Part shown: positions 46,535-56,248 of the stretch, piece by piece
Numbering within the stretch: the stretch's first letter is position 1
How the letters are laid out: every line of letters starts with the position of its first letter
Assembly: GCF_014194975.1 (NCBI RefSeq)
Contig: NZ_JACIAY010000008.1
Location: 124,001 to 188,000, forward strand
From: Sphingomonas sp. BK580
Lineage (GTDB): Bacteria; Pseudomonadota; Alphaproteobacteria; Sphingomonadales; Sphingomonadaceae
Reading direction: 5' to 3'
Length of the DNA: 64,000 nt
The notes under the pieces: generated by a model
Database searches by the model: none
What the model was told of the DNA's origin: nothing
What the model saw: the letters and a program-made list of their open reading frames with translations, nothing else
Program-made: the position numbers and the translations under genes

Positions 46535-46921
46535 ATGCGCGGCTGGGTGGCGATGACGCTGGTGCTGGTGTCGGGCGCGGCGGTGGCGCGCGACCGCGGG
46601 CCGGCGGTGCCGGAGGCGGTTCCCGCTGGCGAGGCGCGCAACTGCGTGCCGATCACCGCGCTGCGCGAGAGCCTGGTGCGCAGCGACCGCGTGATCGACT
46701 TCCACACCGCCGGCGACCGTTACTACCGCGTGACCCTGCCCCAGGCCTGCCCCGGGCTCGGCTTCGAGCGGCGCTTCGGCTACGCCACGTCGATCGGGCA
46801 GTTGTGCGCGCAGGACATCATCACCGTGCTGTACGCGACGGGCGGGATGCGCGGCGCGAGCTGCGGCCTGGCGCCGTTCCAGCCGGTGACGATCGCGCGC
46901 CGGGCCGCGAAAAGCGGGTAG
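46535..46921 (+). CDS. Exported protein of the DUF6491 type
   Basis: The 128 residues begin with a signal peptide (about 1-18, [18 protein letters not shown]). The mature domain has [49 protein letters not shown] and [13 protein letters not shown]. Four cysteines are positioned for two disulfides. The pattern fits a small periplasmic family common in sphingomonads (DUF6491); its function is unknown. It follows nth by 10 bp and precedes tRNA-Arg. Confidence 0.75.
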   Translation: MRGWVAMTLVLVSGAAVARDRGPAVPEAVPAGEARNCVPITALRESLVRSDRVIDFHTAGDRYYRVTLPQACPGLGFERRFGYATSIGQLCAQDIITVLYATGGMRGASCGLAPFQPVTIARRAAKSG

Positions 46922-46957
46922 CGCCGCGCCGCACACCCTGCTAGTCGCAGCCGACCG

Positions 46958-47034
<77 letters not shown>

Positions 47035-47061
47035 GCTCTGCTCTCCTCTCCTCTCCTCACG

Positions 47062-47709
<648 letters not shown>

Positions 47710-47800
47710 CGCGCGTCTCCGCAGCGCAAGATGGCGCGCGCGACGGCCGCGGCCAAGCCCCCTCCTTGCGCGGCGATCCGGCAGCCTTACCTCCGCCGCG

Positions 47801-48373
47801 GTGGAGACGTTCGACCAACTCGTGGCGCGGGTGCGCGCCTGCACCGCCTGCGGCGCGGAGCTGCCGCTCGGCGCGCGGCCGGTGATCCAGGTCTCGCCGA
47901 GCGCGCGGCTGCTGATCGCGAGCCAGGCGCCGGGCAGCAAGGTCCACGCCAGCGGCCGCCCGTTCGACGATGCCTCGGGCGACCGGCTGCGCGCGTGGAT
48001 GGGGATCGACGCCGCCACCTTCTACGACGCGGCGCGGGTCGCGACGCTGCCGATGGCCTTCTGCTACCCCGGCCGCGCCGCGGGCGGGGACCGCCCGCCG
48101 CCGCGCGCCTGCGCGGCGCGGTGGCGCGACTCGCTGCTGGCGGCGATGCCCGAGGTGCGGCTGACGCTGCTGGTCGGCAGCTACGCGCAGGCGCACGTGC
48201 TCGGTGCGGGGGCGCTGACCCCGCGCGTGGCGGACTATCGCGCGTATGGGCCGGCGCTGTTCCCGCTGCCGCACCCGTCGTGGCGCTCGCAGCTGTGGAT
48301 GCGGGGCAACCCGTGGTTCGAGGCCGAGGTGCTGCCGGCGCTCCGCACCGCGGTGGCGGCAGCGCTGGGGTAG
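47801..48373 (+). CDS. Uracil-DNA glycosylase superfamily protein
   Basis: The 190 residues match the UDG superfamily of the DUF4460/UdgX-type small members: RACTACGAELPLGARPV, LLIASQAPGSKVHASGRPFDD (motif 1 region), FCYPGRAAGGDRPPPRACAARW and LPHPSWRSQLWM (motif 2, His-Pro-Ser). It lacks the full four-cysteine iron-sulfur set of UdgA. The enzymatic base is unknown. GTG 47801 is chosen because the frame upstream overlaps the opposite-strand gene. Confidence 0.8.
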   Translation: METFDQLVARVRACTACGAELPLGARPVIQVSPSARLLIASQAPGSKVHASGRPFDDASGDRLRAWMGIDAATFYDAARVATLPMAFCYPGRAAGGDRPPPRACAARWRDSLLAAMPEVRLTLLVGSYAQAHVLGAGALTPRVADYRAYGPALFPLPHPSWRSQLWMRGNPWFEAEVLPALRTAVAAALG

Positions 48374-48487
48374 CGCGCTGACAGGCGATCGGGCGGGAGA
48401 GCGATGTTCGTGCGGGAGCGTCCCTGCCGCGCCGGCGCGGGGATGCCGCGTGTTGGTCTCGATCGCCGCGCCACCGCCCCGGGCAAC

Positions 48488-48514
48488 GGAACCTTCCCCC
48501 GCTCCCGCGCGGTT
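48488..48514 (+). promoter_or_regulatory. Possible EcfG-type stress promoter of the oxidoreductase/SDR/GH15 operon
   Basis: GGAAC (48488-48492), a 17-bp spacer and CGGTT (48510-48514) approximate the alphaproteobacterial sigma-EcfG consensus GGAAC-N16/17-CGTT. It lies 36 bp before ATG 48550 and would make ATG 48529 nearly leaderless. The -10 has one extra base, so the match is partial. Confidence 0.35.
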
Positions 48515-48549
48515 GCGGCGTTCCTCGAATGAACGCAGCGGAGACAGGC

Positions 48550-49683
48550 ATGAGCATCGCGTCGGCACTGGGGCTCGGCGGGCGCAAGGTGCGCTACGCC
48601 ATCGTCGGTCTGGGCGACATCGCGCAGGAAGCGCTGATGCCCGGCGTCAAGCACACCGGCAATTCGGAGATCACTGCCCTCGTCTCGGGTGATCCGGTCA
48701 AGCTCAGCAAGCTCGGCAAGAAGTACGGCGTCAAGCACCTCTTCGGCTACGAGAGCTTCGCCGGCCTGCTCAAGTCGGGCGAGATCGACGCCCTCTACCT
48801 GGCCACCCCCAACTGGCGCCACGCCGAGTTCGCGGTACCCGCGCTCGAGGCGGGCATCCACGTGCTGTGCGAGAAGCCGCTCGAGGTGTCGAGCGAGCAG
48901 GCGCAGCGGATCGCCGACGCGGCCAAGCGCGGCAAGGCCAAGCTGATGACGGCCTATCGGCTCCACTTCGAGCCCGCCACGCTCGACGCGATCCGCCGCA
49001 TCCGCGCGGGCGAGATCGGCGAGCTGATCGCCTTCACCTCGCTCTTCTCGCAGCCGCTCGACCCCGCCAACCACCGCGCGCACCACGGCATCGAGGCCGG
49101 GCCGCTGTTCGACATGGGGCCCTATCCGATCAACGCGATCCGCTACCTGTTCGGCGCCGAGCCGGTCGAGGTGGTGTCCGCGGTCGGCGTGCGCCACGCC
49201 GCCGCGGGGCTGGGCGACCTCGACGACACGGTCGCCGTCACGCTGCGGCTGCCCGGCGGCAAGCTGGCGCAGTTCACCGTCAGCTACGCCGCCGACGCGG
49301 TCGACAGCCTGATCGTCGTCGGCACCAAGGGCTCGATCGAGATGAACCCGGCCTATGGCTTCGGCCAGGGGCTGGAGCAGTTCCGCAGCGTCGCCGGCAA
49401 GGAGTCGCACGAGACCTTCGCCGCGACCGATCAGTTCGGCGGCGAGCTGCGCTACTTCAGCGACTGCATCCTCGAGGACCGCGACCCCGAGCCCGACGCC
49501 GAGGAGGGGTTGGCCGACCTCGCGGTGATCGAGGCGGTGGTCGCATCGATGCGCAGCGGCAAGGCCGAGCCGGTCAAGGTGAAGCAGCGCACGCGCCGGA
49601 TCGATCCGGAGACGCAGGTGCAGAGCTTGCGCGCGGTGTCGGCGCCCGAGCCGGTCAACGCCTCCTCGCCGACGCGCGACTGA
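48550..49683 (+). CDS. Gfo/Idh/MocA-family sugar oxidoreductase
   Basis: From ATG 48550 (with GGAGAC upstream) this is a 377-residue protein; an ATG at 48529 would add seven. The N-terminal Rossmann has AIVGLGDIAQEALMPG and LATPNWRHAEFAVPALEAGIHVLCEKPLE, the conserved EKP of this family. The C-domain has GGPLFDMGPYPINAIRYLFG. It resembles glucose-fructose oxidoreductase/glucose-6-phosphate dehydrogenase-like enzymes and should oxidise or dehydrogenate a sugar with NAD(P). It leads an operon with an SDR (1-bp gap) and a GH15 enzyme. Confidence 0.88.
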   Translation: MSIASALGLGGRKVRYAIVGLGDIAQEALMPGVKHTGNSEITALVSGDPVKLSKLGKKYGVKHLFGYESFAGLLKSGEIDALYLATPNWRHAEFAVPALEAGIHVLCEKPLEVSSEQAQRIADAAKRGKAKLMTAYRLHFEPATLDAIRRIRAGEIGELIAFTSLFSQPLDPANHRAHHGIEAGPLFDMGPYPINAIRYLFGAEPVEVVSAVGVRHAAAGLGDLDDTVAVTLRLPGGKLAQFTVSYAADAVDSLIVVGTKGSIEMNPAYGFGQGLEQFRSVAGKESHETFAATDQFGGELRYFSDCILEDRDPEPDAEEGLADLAVIEAVVASMRSGKAEPVKVKQRTRRIDPETQVQSLRAVSAPEPVNASSPTRD

Positions 49684-49684
49684 G

Positions 49685-50506
49685 ATGGCGACGAGGTCCG
49701 ACCCGGCGCGGCCGCTCGCCGGCCATAGCGCGATCGTCACGGGCGCGAGCTCGGGCATCGGCCTCGCGGTCGCCGAGGCGCTCGCGGGCGCCGGCGCCGC
49801 GGTGGCGGTGAACTATCGCTCGCAGCGCGAGCCCGCCGACGCGCTGGTCGAGCGGATCGAGCGCGCGGGCGGGCGCGCCGTCGCGATCGGGGCCGACGTC
49901 TCGCACGAGGAGGAGGTCGTTCGCCTGTTCGACGAGACCGCCGCCGCCTTCGGCCGGGTCGACGTGCTCGTCGCCAACTCGGGCGTGCAGCAGGACGCGG
50001 CCATCGCCGACCTCTCGCTCGAGCAGTGGAACACCGTGATCGGGGTCAACCTGACCGGCCATTTCCTCTGCGCGCGCGAGGCAGTGCGCCGCTTCCGCGC
50101 GCAGCCGAGCGACGCGCGCCCGGCGCGCAGCGCGGGGACGATCATCGCGATGAGCTCCGTCCACGAGGTCATCCCCTGGGCGGGACACGTCAACTATGCC
50201 TCGGCCAAGGGCGGGGTGCGAATGCTCACGCGCTCGCTCGCGCAGGAAGTCGCTGCCGACGGCATCCGGGTCAACGCCATCGCCCCGGGCGCCATTCGGA
50301 CGCCGATCAACAAGGACGCGTGGGAGACCGACGAGGCGCTGGCGAAGCTGCTGCGGCTGATCCCCTACGGTCGGATCGGCGAGCCCGAGGACGTCGCGCG
50401 CGCGGCGGTGTGGCTCGCCTCCGACGACGCCGACTACGTCACCGGCACCACCTTGTTCGTCGACGGCGGCATGACGCTCTACCCCGAATTCCGCGACAAT
50501 GGCTGA
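49685..50506 (+). CDS. SDR-family oxidoreductase, glucose 1-dehydrogenase-like
   Basis: The 273 residues form a classical short-chain dehydrogenase: GASSGIGLAVAEALA for nucleotide binding, the NSGVQQDA region, IAMSSVHEV with the catalytic Ser, VNYASAKGGVRMLTRSLAQEVA (YxxxK) and a C-terminal TGTTLFVDGGMTLYPEF. It resembles glucose 1-dehydrogenases and 3-oxoacyl-ACP-reductase-like SDRs. Its neighbours suggest a sugar substrate. It overlaps the GH15 gene by 8 bp. Confidence 0.88.
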   Translation: MATRSDPARPLAGHSAIVTGASSGIGLAVAEALAGAGAAVAVNYRSQREPADALVERIERAGGRAVAIGADVSHEEEVVRLFDETAAAFGRVDVLVANSGVQQDAAIADLSLEQWNTVIGVNLTGHFLCAREAVRRFRAQPSDARPARSAGTIIAMSSVHEVIPWAGHVNYASAKGGVRMLTRSLAQEVAADGIRVNAIAPGAIRTPINKDAWETDEALAKLLRLIPYGRIGEPEDVARAAVWLASDDADYVTGTTLFVDGGMTLYPEFRDNG

Positions 50507-52379
50507 CGGCAGCGGGGCCGCGGGGGAGAAGGCAGCGGGCGACACGGCCGAGCGGGTGAGGGCCGCTCGGCGCGTTCCGCCGCGCACGATCGGCGACCGC
50601 GGCATCATCGGCGACCTCGAGACCGCCGCACTGGTCGCGCGCGACGGCACGATCGACTATCTGTGCTGGCCCGCGCTCGACAGCCCGACGATCTTCGCCG
50701 ACCTGCTCGACGACGAGAAGGGCGGCGCCTTCTGGCTCGCGCCGCGCCTCGCCGACCCGCGCCTGCTGCAGCTCTATGTTCCCGACACCAACGTGCTGGT
50801 GACTCGCTGGATGGCGGAGGAGGGCAGCGCCGAGGTGGTCGACCTCATGCCCCACCCCGAGGCGGCCGGGGCGCTCGGCGCGCGCTGTCTGCTCCGCCGC
50901 GTCACCGTCACGCAGGGGACGGTCGGCTTCGACGCGCGCTGCGCGCCGCGCTTCGACTATGCGCGCGAGGTGCCGCGGGTGGAGGGCGAGGATCGCAGCG
51001 CGCGCTTCGTCGGCGCGGACCTCGCGCTGCGGCTCCACGCCTCGATGCCGCTCGTCGTCGGCAGGGGAGAGGACGAGGCGACCGCCGACTTCACGCTGGC
51101 GGCGGGCGACAGCGCCTGGTTCGTGCTCGGCGACGACTCGCTCGCCCGCCCCGACGCGGCGTCGATAGAGGCTGCGATCGAGGCGACCGCGGGGGCGTGG
51201 CGTGGCTGGCTCGGCCACGCCAGCTACAAGGGGCGGTGGCGCGAGCAGGTGCTGCGCTCGGCGCTGGCGCTCAAGCTGCTGACGTCGGCGCGGCACGGCT
51301 CGATCGCCGCGGCGGCGACCTTCGCGCTGCCCGAGGCGACCGGGGCGGGGCGCAACTGGGACTATCGCGCCACCTGGATCCGCGACGCCTCCTTCACCGT
51401 CTATGCCTTCATGCGGCTGGGCTTCGTCGACGAGGCCGAGCATTTTCGCCGTTGGGCGGGCGAGCGCGTGATGCAGGCCGATCAGGAGCATCCGATCCGC
51501 GTGATGTACGCGATCGACGGGTCGGAGGCGGCCGACGAGCGCGCGCTCGACCATCTCGCCGGCCACGCCGGCAGCCGGCCGGTGCGGATCGGCAACGCCG
51601 CGCACGCGCAGACCCAGCTCGATATCTTCGGCGAGCTGCTCGACAGCACCTATCTCTCGAACAAATACGGTGCGGCGATCAGCCACGCCGGCTGGCAGCA
51701 CGTCCGCGGCATCGTCGATTTCGTCATCGCGCACTGGCAGGAGCCCGACGCCGGCATCTGGGAGATGCGTGGGCCGCCGCGCCACTTCCTCCACTCGCGC
51801 GTGATGTGCTGGGTCGCGCTCGATCGCGCCATCCGGCTCGCCAAGAAGCGCTCGCTGCCCGCGCCGCTGGTCGCCTGGGCCGAGGCGCGCGACGCGATCG
51901 TGGCGGACGTGTGGACGCACTTTCGCCACCCCGTGCACGGCTATTTCGTGCAGGAGCGCGGCGGCACGGCGCTGGACGCCGCGCTGCTGATGATGCCGCT
52001 GGTGCGCTTCGTCTCCTCGACCGATCCGGTGTGGCTGAAGACGCTCGACGCGATCGGCGCGCAGCTGCGCGACGACGGGCTGGTCTATCGCTACCGCGAC
52101 GACGATGGACTGGAGGGCGGCGAGGGAGCCTTCACCACCTGCACCTTCTGGTACGCCGAGTGCCTCGCCCGGGCCGGTCGCCTGCGCGAGGCACAGCTGA
52201 TGCTCGAGAAGGGCATCGCCTACGGCAACCACCTCGGCCTGTTCGCCGAGGAGCTCGACCGCCACGGCGAGGCGCTCGGCAACTTTCCCCAGGCGTTGAC
52301 GCACCTCGCCTTCATCAGCGCGGCCTATTTTCTCGATCGCCGGCTCGATCCCGGGTACCGGCCCAACTGGCAGCCGTGA
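50499..52379 (+). CDS. Glycoside hydrolase family 15 (glucoamylase/trehalase type)
   Basis: The 626-residue protein has an N-terminal beta-sandwich (about 25-240) with GDRGIIGDLETAALVARDGTIDYLCWP. The (alpha/alpha)6 barrel has RNWDYRATWIRDASFTVYAFMRLGF (general acid region), DQEHPIRVMYAIDG, WEMRGPPRHFLHSRVMCWVALDRA and EGAFTTCTFWYAECLARAGR. No signal peptide is seen, so it acts in the cytoplasm. Family members cleave trehalose or alpha-1,4-glucan from the non-reducing end. The operon (oxidoreductase, SDR, GH15) suggests that glucose released is oxidised. Confidence 0.93.
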   Translation: MADGSGAAGEKAAGDTAERVRAARRVPPRTIGDRGIIGDLETAALVARDGTIDYLCWPALDSPTIFADLLDDEKGGAFWLAPRLADPRLLQLYVPDTNVLVTRWMAEEGSAEVVDLMPHPEAAGALGARCLLRRVTVTQGTVGFDARCAPRFDYAREVPRVEGEDRSARFVGADLALRLHASMPLVVGRGEDEATADFTLAAGDSAWFVLGDDSLARPDAASIEAAIEATAGAWRGWLGHASYKGRWREQVLRSALALKLLTSARHGSIAAAATFALPEATGAGRNWDYRATWIRDASFTVYAFMRLGFVDEAEHFRRWAGERVMQADQEHPIRVMYAIDGSEAADERALDHLAGHAGSRPVRIGNAAHAQTQLDIFGELLDSTYLSNKYGAAISHAGWQHVRGIVDFVIAHWQEPDAGIWEMRGPPRHFLHSRVMCWVALDRAIRLAKKRSLPAPLVAWAEARDAIVADVWTHFRHPVHGYFVQERGGTALDAALLMMPLVRFVSSTDPVWLKTLDAIGAQLRDDGLVYRYRDDDGLEGGEGAFTTCTFWYAECLARAGRLREAQLMLEKGIAYGNHLGLFAEELDRHGEALGNFPQALTHLAFISAAYFLDRRLDPGYRPNWQP

Positions 52380-52590
52380 GGGTCGTCGCGGAGGTGCCCG
52401 GCGGGTGAGGTCGCGCTGAAGCGTTCGGGCAAGTGGATCGCGCGCTGCCCGGTGGCGGAGTCGCGAGGGCGCGGGGCGGCGGGATCGCCGGACTGCCCTC
52501 AAGTCGTCGTCCGGCATCTCCGCGAAGAGGGGGGTGACGGAGGGAACGTCGGAAGGAGCGTTCGGCAGCGCCGCCGCGCGCCACCCCGGC

Positions 52591-53262
52591 TCACGCCCGC
52601 ACGTAGAACAGGTGCGTCCCCACCCGGGCCACCTTCACCAGCGAGTTGCGCCAATAGGGCACCATCCAGTCGGTATGGTAGTGCGTCGCACGACCGACAT
52701 CGGCGTCGACCTCGCCCGCCAGCGCGCGCCGTGCCATGCGCCGCGCGCCCGTCCAGCCGGCGCGGACGGGGCGGCGCGCCACCGACCCGTCGCAGGTGAA
52801 GGAGAATTGGCATCCGGTGTCGCGGGTCGAGCCCTGGAACACCACCCCGCACACCGTCTTGGGATAACCCGGCGCGCGCACGCGGTTGAGCACCACCTGC
52901 ATCACCGCCCGCTGCCCGCGGCGGTCGTCGCCGGCCTCGTACAGCGCGGCGGTGGCGAGACACTCCACCGCCTGCGCGCGCTCCGCCTCGCCGCCGCGGA
53001 AGCGATAGCGCGGCGCGGTGCGGCGGCGCTCGGCGTGGAGCGGGAAGGCCTGGTTGGAGGCGCGCGCGGCCTCGGCGCTCATCCGCACCGCCGCGGGTCG
53101 CGGCGCGCGCGGGTGCCAGCTGTCGAGCCAGCCGAGCGTCACCGCCGCCAGTGCGAAGGCGCCGACGATCAGCGGCCACGTCAGCCGCGGGCGCGCGCCG
53201 CGCCGGCCGTGCCGACGCGCCGGCCGTCGCCGCGCGGGAGAACGGGAGCGTCGCTGCGCCAT
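52591..53262 (-). CDS. Membrane-anchored SleB-like cell wall hydrolase
   Basis: The 223-residue protein has a very basic N-terminus, a transmembrane anchor (about 28-50) and a C-terminal Hydrolase_2/SleB domain. The domain carries ECLATAALYEAGDDRRGQRAVMQVVLNRV (catalytic Glu), YPKTVCGVVFQGS, GCQFSFTCDG and a terminal THYHTDWMVPYWRNSLVKVARVGTHLFYV. In Bacillus SleB this is a peptidoglycan lytic transglycosylase of spore cortex; in non-sporulating alphaproteobacteria the domain is a vegetative wall hydrolase. It is a single gene preceded by a 211-bp unassigned gap (52380-52590). Confidence 0.87.
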   Translation of the reverse strand: MAQRRSRSPARRRPARRHGRRGARPRLTWPLIVGAFALAAVTLGWLDSWHPRAPRPAAVRMSAEAARASNQAFPLHAERRRTAPRYRFRGGEAERAQAVECLATAALYEAGDDRRGQRAVMQVVLNRVRAPGYPKTVCGVVFQGSTRDTGCQFSFTCDGSVARRPVRAGWTGARRMARRALAGEVDADVGRATHYHTDWMVPYWRNSLVKVARVGTHLFYVRA

Positions 53263-53312
53263 CGCCGCGCTGTACCGCGCCGCGCCGCGCCCGGGAAGTC
53301 GTGCCGGGCGTG

Positions 53313-53858
53313 CTAGCGACGCGCGAGATGCGCGACGAAGGCGTCGGCGGCGGCGCGATCGCGCCCGAAGCAGATCAGCGACCGGCGCGCCGCCTCATGC
53401 GGATCAAGGCGATAGAGCAGCGCCACGGACCAGCCGCGCCAGCCGCGCCGCGCCCGCACCCCGACGATCTGCTCGTCGGTGAGCCTCACGGTCTGACAGG
53501 CGGTGGTGCGATCGACGAGCCACACGAGCGGCCCCTCCGCGATCGCGATCGCGCCGGGCCCGGCGCGGCGCCAGCGGTACGTGATCGCCGTTCCGGGAAG
53601 CTCCGCCAGCCGCGCCGCAAGCGCGGCCGCGCGGTGCCGCTCGACCCGATCCGTCAGGTAGAACAGCGCGCCGGCGAGCGCGGCCACGACCGCGGCGGCG
53701 AGCAGGAGGCCGCGCCACGGCGCCACCAGGCACGCGCCGGTCGCGACCGCGGCAGCGGCGCGGCACCGACGCGGCAGCCGGCGGACCCGCTGGTCCGCGA
53801 TCAGGGGAACCAGCGCGGCGTCCTGATCGGAGGGAGGCGCGGCGGGGCGGAGCATCAT
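53313..53858 (-). CDS. Two-helix membrane protein, unknown function
   Basis: From ATG 53858 (tandem ATGATG preceded by GGAGG) this is a 181-residue protein. Two membrane helices lie at about 33-75 (AAAAVATGACLVAPW, GLLLAAAVVAALAGALFYL). A cytoplasmic or periplasmic domain follows with TYRWRRAGPGAIAIAEG, VDRTTACQTVRLTDEQIVGV and a terminal DRAAADAFVAHLARR. The layout resembles bacterial PH-like domain proteins that follow a membrane hairpin. I cannot assign a function. Confidence 0.65.
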   Translation of the reverse strand: MMLRPAAPPSDQDAALVPLIADQRVRRLPRRCRAAAAVATGACLVAPWRGLLLAAAVVAALAGALFYLTDRVERHRAAALAARLAELPGTAITYRWRRAGPGAIAIAEGPLVWLVDRTTACQTVRLTDEQIVGVRARRGWRGWSVALLYRLDPHEAARRSLICFGRDRAAADAFVAHLARR

Positions 53859-53959
53859 CCTCCATCCTAGCCGCGCCGCGGGCCGGCGCGGACGCGCGCT
53901 CGCCTGATCGGGTCGCGCGCCGCACCTCGCCGACCGTCGCTGGCCGGCACCGGGCCGGA

Positions 53960-54229
53960 TCAGGCCTTGACGTGCTGCGAGATGTACTTGTTCATCTCGA
54001 ACATCGTGACCTTGTCGCGGCCGAAGACCTTCTTGAGCTTCTCGTCGGCGACGATCTCGCGCTTGTTCTCGGGATTCTGCAGGTTGTTCGACTTGATATA
54101 GTCCCACACCTTGCTGATCACCTGGCTGCGCGGCAGCTTCTCGTTGCCGACGATCGCGCCGAGCTCGGCCGAGGGCTGGACCGGCGCGTGGATGCCGCCG
54201 GTCTTGCCGGTGGTGGTGGTGGTCGCCAT
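53960..54229 (-). CDS. SWIB/MDM2-domain protein
   Basis: This 89-residue protein starts at ATG 54229 with a strong AGGAAGGAAG. It is a single SWIB domain: LGAIVGNEKLPRSQVISKVWDYIKSNNLQNPENKREIVADEKLKKVFGRDKVTMFEMNKYISQHV. Stand-alone SWIB proteins occur in chlamydiae and some alphaproteobacteria and are thought to bind DNA or topoisomerase partners. The upstream region also faces folE on the other strand. Confidence 0.95.
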   Translation of the reverse strand: MATTTTTGKTGGIHAPVQPSAELGAIVGNEKLPRSQVISKVWDYIKSNNLQNPENKREIVADEKLKKVFGRDKVTMFEMNKYISQHVKA

Positions 54230-54358
54230 GTTCTTCCTTCCTGTTCGTGCCGGCCGATCGGGCCGGGCTTGTGGAGATGTCGCCGCCACGACGATGCGCG
54301 AGCGTAACGGTGCGCCGCGCACTGGATCGGCGCCGCCGCGCCGTCTAGGGGAAAAAGC

Positions 54359-54985
54359 ATGAGCGACGACACGCGACACACGCCCGACGACGGTGACCTG
54401 GTGGCCGCCTCGGGCAAGATCCCCGTCCCGGAGGACGTGGCCGAGGCGGTCCGCACCCTCCTGCGCTGGGCCGGCGACGACCCCACGCGCGAGGGCCTGC
54501 GCGACACGCCGCAGCGCGTCGCGCGCGCCTGGAAGGAATATTGCGCCGGCTACGCCGAGCACCCCGAGGTGCATCTCGCGCGCGTGTTCGAGGAGGTCGG
54601 CGGCTACGACGAGATCGTGCTGCTCAAGGACATCCCGTTCCAGTCGCACTGCGAGCACCACATGGCGCCGATCATCGGCAAGGCGCACATCGCCTATCTG
54701 CCGCGCGACCATGTCGTCGGCATTTCCAAGCTGGCGCGCGTGCTGCACGGCTTCGCGCGGCGGCTCCAGGTGCAGGAGCGGCTCACCGCCGAGGTGGCGG
54801 ACTGTATCTGGCACAACCTGCGCCCGCAGGGCGTGGCGGTGGTGATCGAGGCGAGTCACGCCTGCATGACCGCGCGCGGCGTGCGCACCCCCGGCGTGGC
54901 GATGGTGACGAGCCGGATGATGGGCGTGTTCCGCGAGGACGACCGCAGCCGCAAGGAAGTGCTGGCGCTGATGGGCCTGTCGTGA
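54359..54985 (+). CDS. folE: GTP cyclohydrolase I
   Basis: The 208-residue zinc enzyme has [49 protein letters not shown] (zinc Cys and His), [41 protein letters not shown] and a terminal [15 protein letters not shown]. It makes 7,8-dihydroneopterin triphosphate, the first step to tetrahydrofolate. It overlaps the SDR gene by 4 bp in a folE-SDR-folB operon. Confidence 0.97.
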   Translation: MSDDTRHTPDDGDLVAASGKIPVPEDVAEAVRTLLRWAGDDPTREGLRDTPQRVARAWKEYCAGYAEHPEVHLARVFEEVGGYDEIVLLKDIPFQSHCEHHMAPIIGKAHIAYLPRDHVVGISKLARVLHGFARRLQVQERLTAEVADCIWHNLRPQGVAVVIEASHACMTARGVRTPGVAMVTSRMMGVFREDDRSRKEVLALMGLS

Positions 54986-55728
54986 CCGCGCGGCGCGTGC
55001 TGGTGACCGGCGGCGCGAGGCGGCTGGGCGCCGCGATCGCGCGCGCGGTCGCTGCCGCGGGGCACGTGCCGGTGATCCACTACGGCCGCTCGGGCGACGA
55101 GGCCGAGGCGCTCGCCGCCGAGCTGGGCGGCGCCACGGTGCAGGGCGACCTCGCCGACACCGCCGGCCTGCGCGGCCTGCTCGACCGCGCGGGCGACGTC
55201 GACTCGCTCGTCAACAGCGCGTCGCAGTTCGACTATGACTCGCCCGCGGCGATCGATCCGGCGCTGGCGGCGCGGCTCCACGCGGTCAACGCGGTGGCGC
55301 CCGCGGTGCTCGCCGCCGCGCTGGCAGAGCGGGACGGGGCGCGCGCGGTGGTCAACCTGCTCGACCAGAAGCTCGCCAACCCCAACCCCGATTTCTTCAG
55401 CTACACGCTCTCCAAGGCGGCACTGGCGAGCGCGACCGAGCTGATGGCGCAGGCGTTCGCACCGCGCGTGCGCGTCAACGCGGTGGCGCCCGGGCTGACT
55501 CTGCCGAGCGGCGACCAGAGCGACGCCGCCTTCGACGCGGTCGCGCGCGCCAACCTGCTGCGCCGCCCGGTGGGTGCCGAGAACGTCGCCGCGGCGGTGG
55601 TCTATCTGCTCGAAGCGGAGAGCGTCACCGGGCAGACTCTCTACGTCGACGCGGGCCAGCGTTTCTGCCGCAGCGACCGCGACGTCATGTTCACCGAGGG
55701 CGATAGGAGCCGGCACCAGCATGGCTGA
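54982..55728 (+). CDS. SDR oxidoreductase, FolM/pteridine reductase-like
   Basis: The 248 residues have [15 protein letters not shown] for nucleotide binding, [42 protein letters not shown] with YxxxK, and [18 protein letters not shown]. The DQK...[14 protein letters not shown] stretch and its place between folE and folB suggest a dihydromonapterin/dihydrofolate reductase (FolM-like) role. The catalytic Ser is replaced in the usual position by the Asp of LLDQK, as in FolM-type enzymes. Assignment to pterin reduction is inference from context. folA is not in the window. Confidence 0.8.
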   Translation: MTARRVLVTGGARRLGAAIARAVAAAGHVPVIHYGRSGDEAEALAAELGGATVQGDLADTAGLRGLLDRAGDVDSLVNSASQFDYDSPAAIDPALAARLHAVNAVAPAVLAAALAERDGARAVVNLLDQKLANPNPDFFSYTLSKAALASATELMAQAFAPRVRVNAVAPGLTLPSGDQSDAAFDAVARANLLRRPVGAENVAAAVVYLLEAESVTGQTLYVDAGQRFCRSDRDVMFTEGDRSRHQHG

Positions 55729-56065
55729 GTTCACCACGCTGATCGAGGACATGGCGGTGGCGATGCGGCTCGGCATCCACCCGCACGAGGCCGCGCCGCA
55801 GCGCGTGCTGCTGTCGGTGTGGCTGACGGTCGATTACCCCGGCGTGCCGGCCGACACGATCGCGGCCGTGCTCGACTATGACCGCGTGCACGACGGCATC
55901 CGCGCGCTGGCCGACGAGGGCTTCGCGCTGCAGGAGACGCTGGTCGAGCGCGTGGCCGCGCTGTGCCTGGCGGACGCGCGCGTGCGACAGGTGCGCGTCC
56001 GCTCGGTCAAGGCCGACGTTTACCCGGACGCGCGCGTCGGCTGCGAGATCGTGCGCGGGCGCTGA
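55721..56065 (+). CDS. folB: Dihydroneopterin aldolase family protein
   Basis: The 114-residue protein has TLIEDMAVAMRLGIHPHEAAPQRVLLSVWLTVDYP, the family start with the conserved GI-H-E-R pattern. YDRVHDGIRALADEG, FALQETLVERVAALCL (catalytic Glu region) and VRVRSVKADVYPDA follow. It converts dihydroneopterin to 6-hydroxymethyl-dihydropterin. It overlaps the SDR stop by 8 bp. The conserved catalytic Lys lies in VRSVKADV. Confidence 0.9.
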   Translation: MAEFTTLIEDMAVAMRLGIHPHEAAPQRVLLSVWLTVDYPGVPADTIAAVLDYDRVHDGIRALADEGFALQETLVERVAALCLADARVRQVRVRSVKADVYPDARVGCEIVRGR

Positions 56066-56122
56066 GCGTCTGCGGCAAGGACGGTCGGCGGCGTACTCAT
56101 CCTCTCAGCACCTGACGTTTGC

Positions 56123-56227
56123 CCGCCGTCATCTCCGCCTCGCGCCGGGATCCACGGTGCCGCGCACGGCTCGGCCGCTGGGTCCGCTAAGACATGGATC
56201 CCGGCGCAGGGCCGGGATGACGGCGGG
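56123..56227. repeat. Long palindromic intergenic repeat (CGTCAT...GATCC family)
   Basis: CCGCCGTCAT...CGCGCCGGGATCCACGGTG pairs with ACATGGATCCCGGCGC...GGGATGACGGCGG around an unpaired centre. It fills the gap between the convergent folB and metallohydrolase genes, as would suit a bidirectional terminator. Same style as 121-216 and 25254-25348. Confidence 0.6.
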
Positions 56228-56248
56228 CGATCGCGCAAACGCCCCGCC

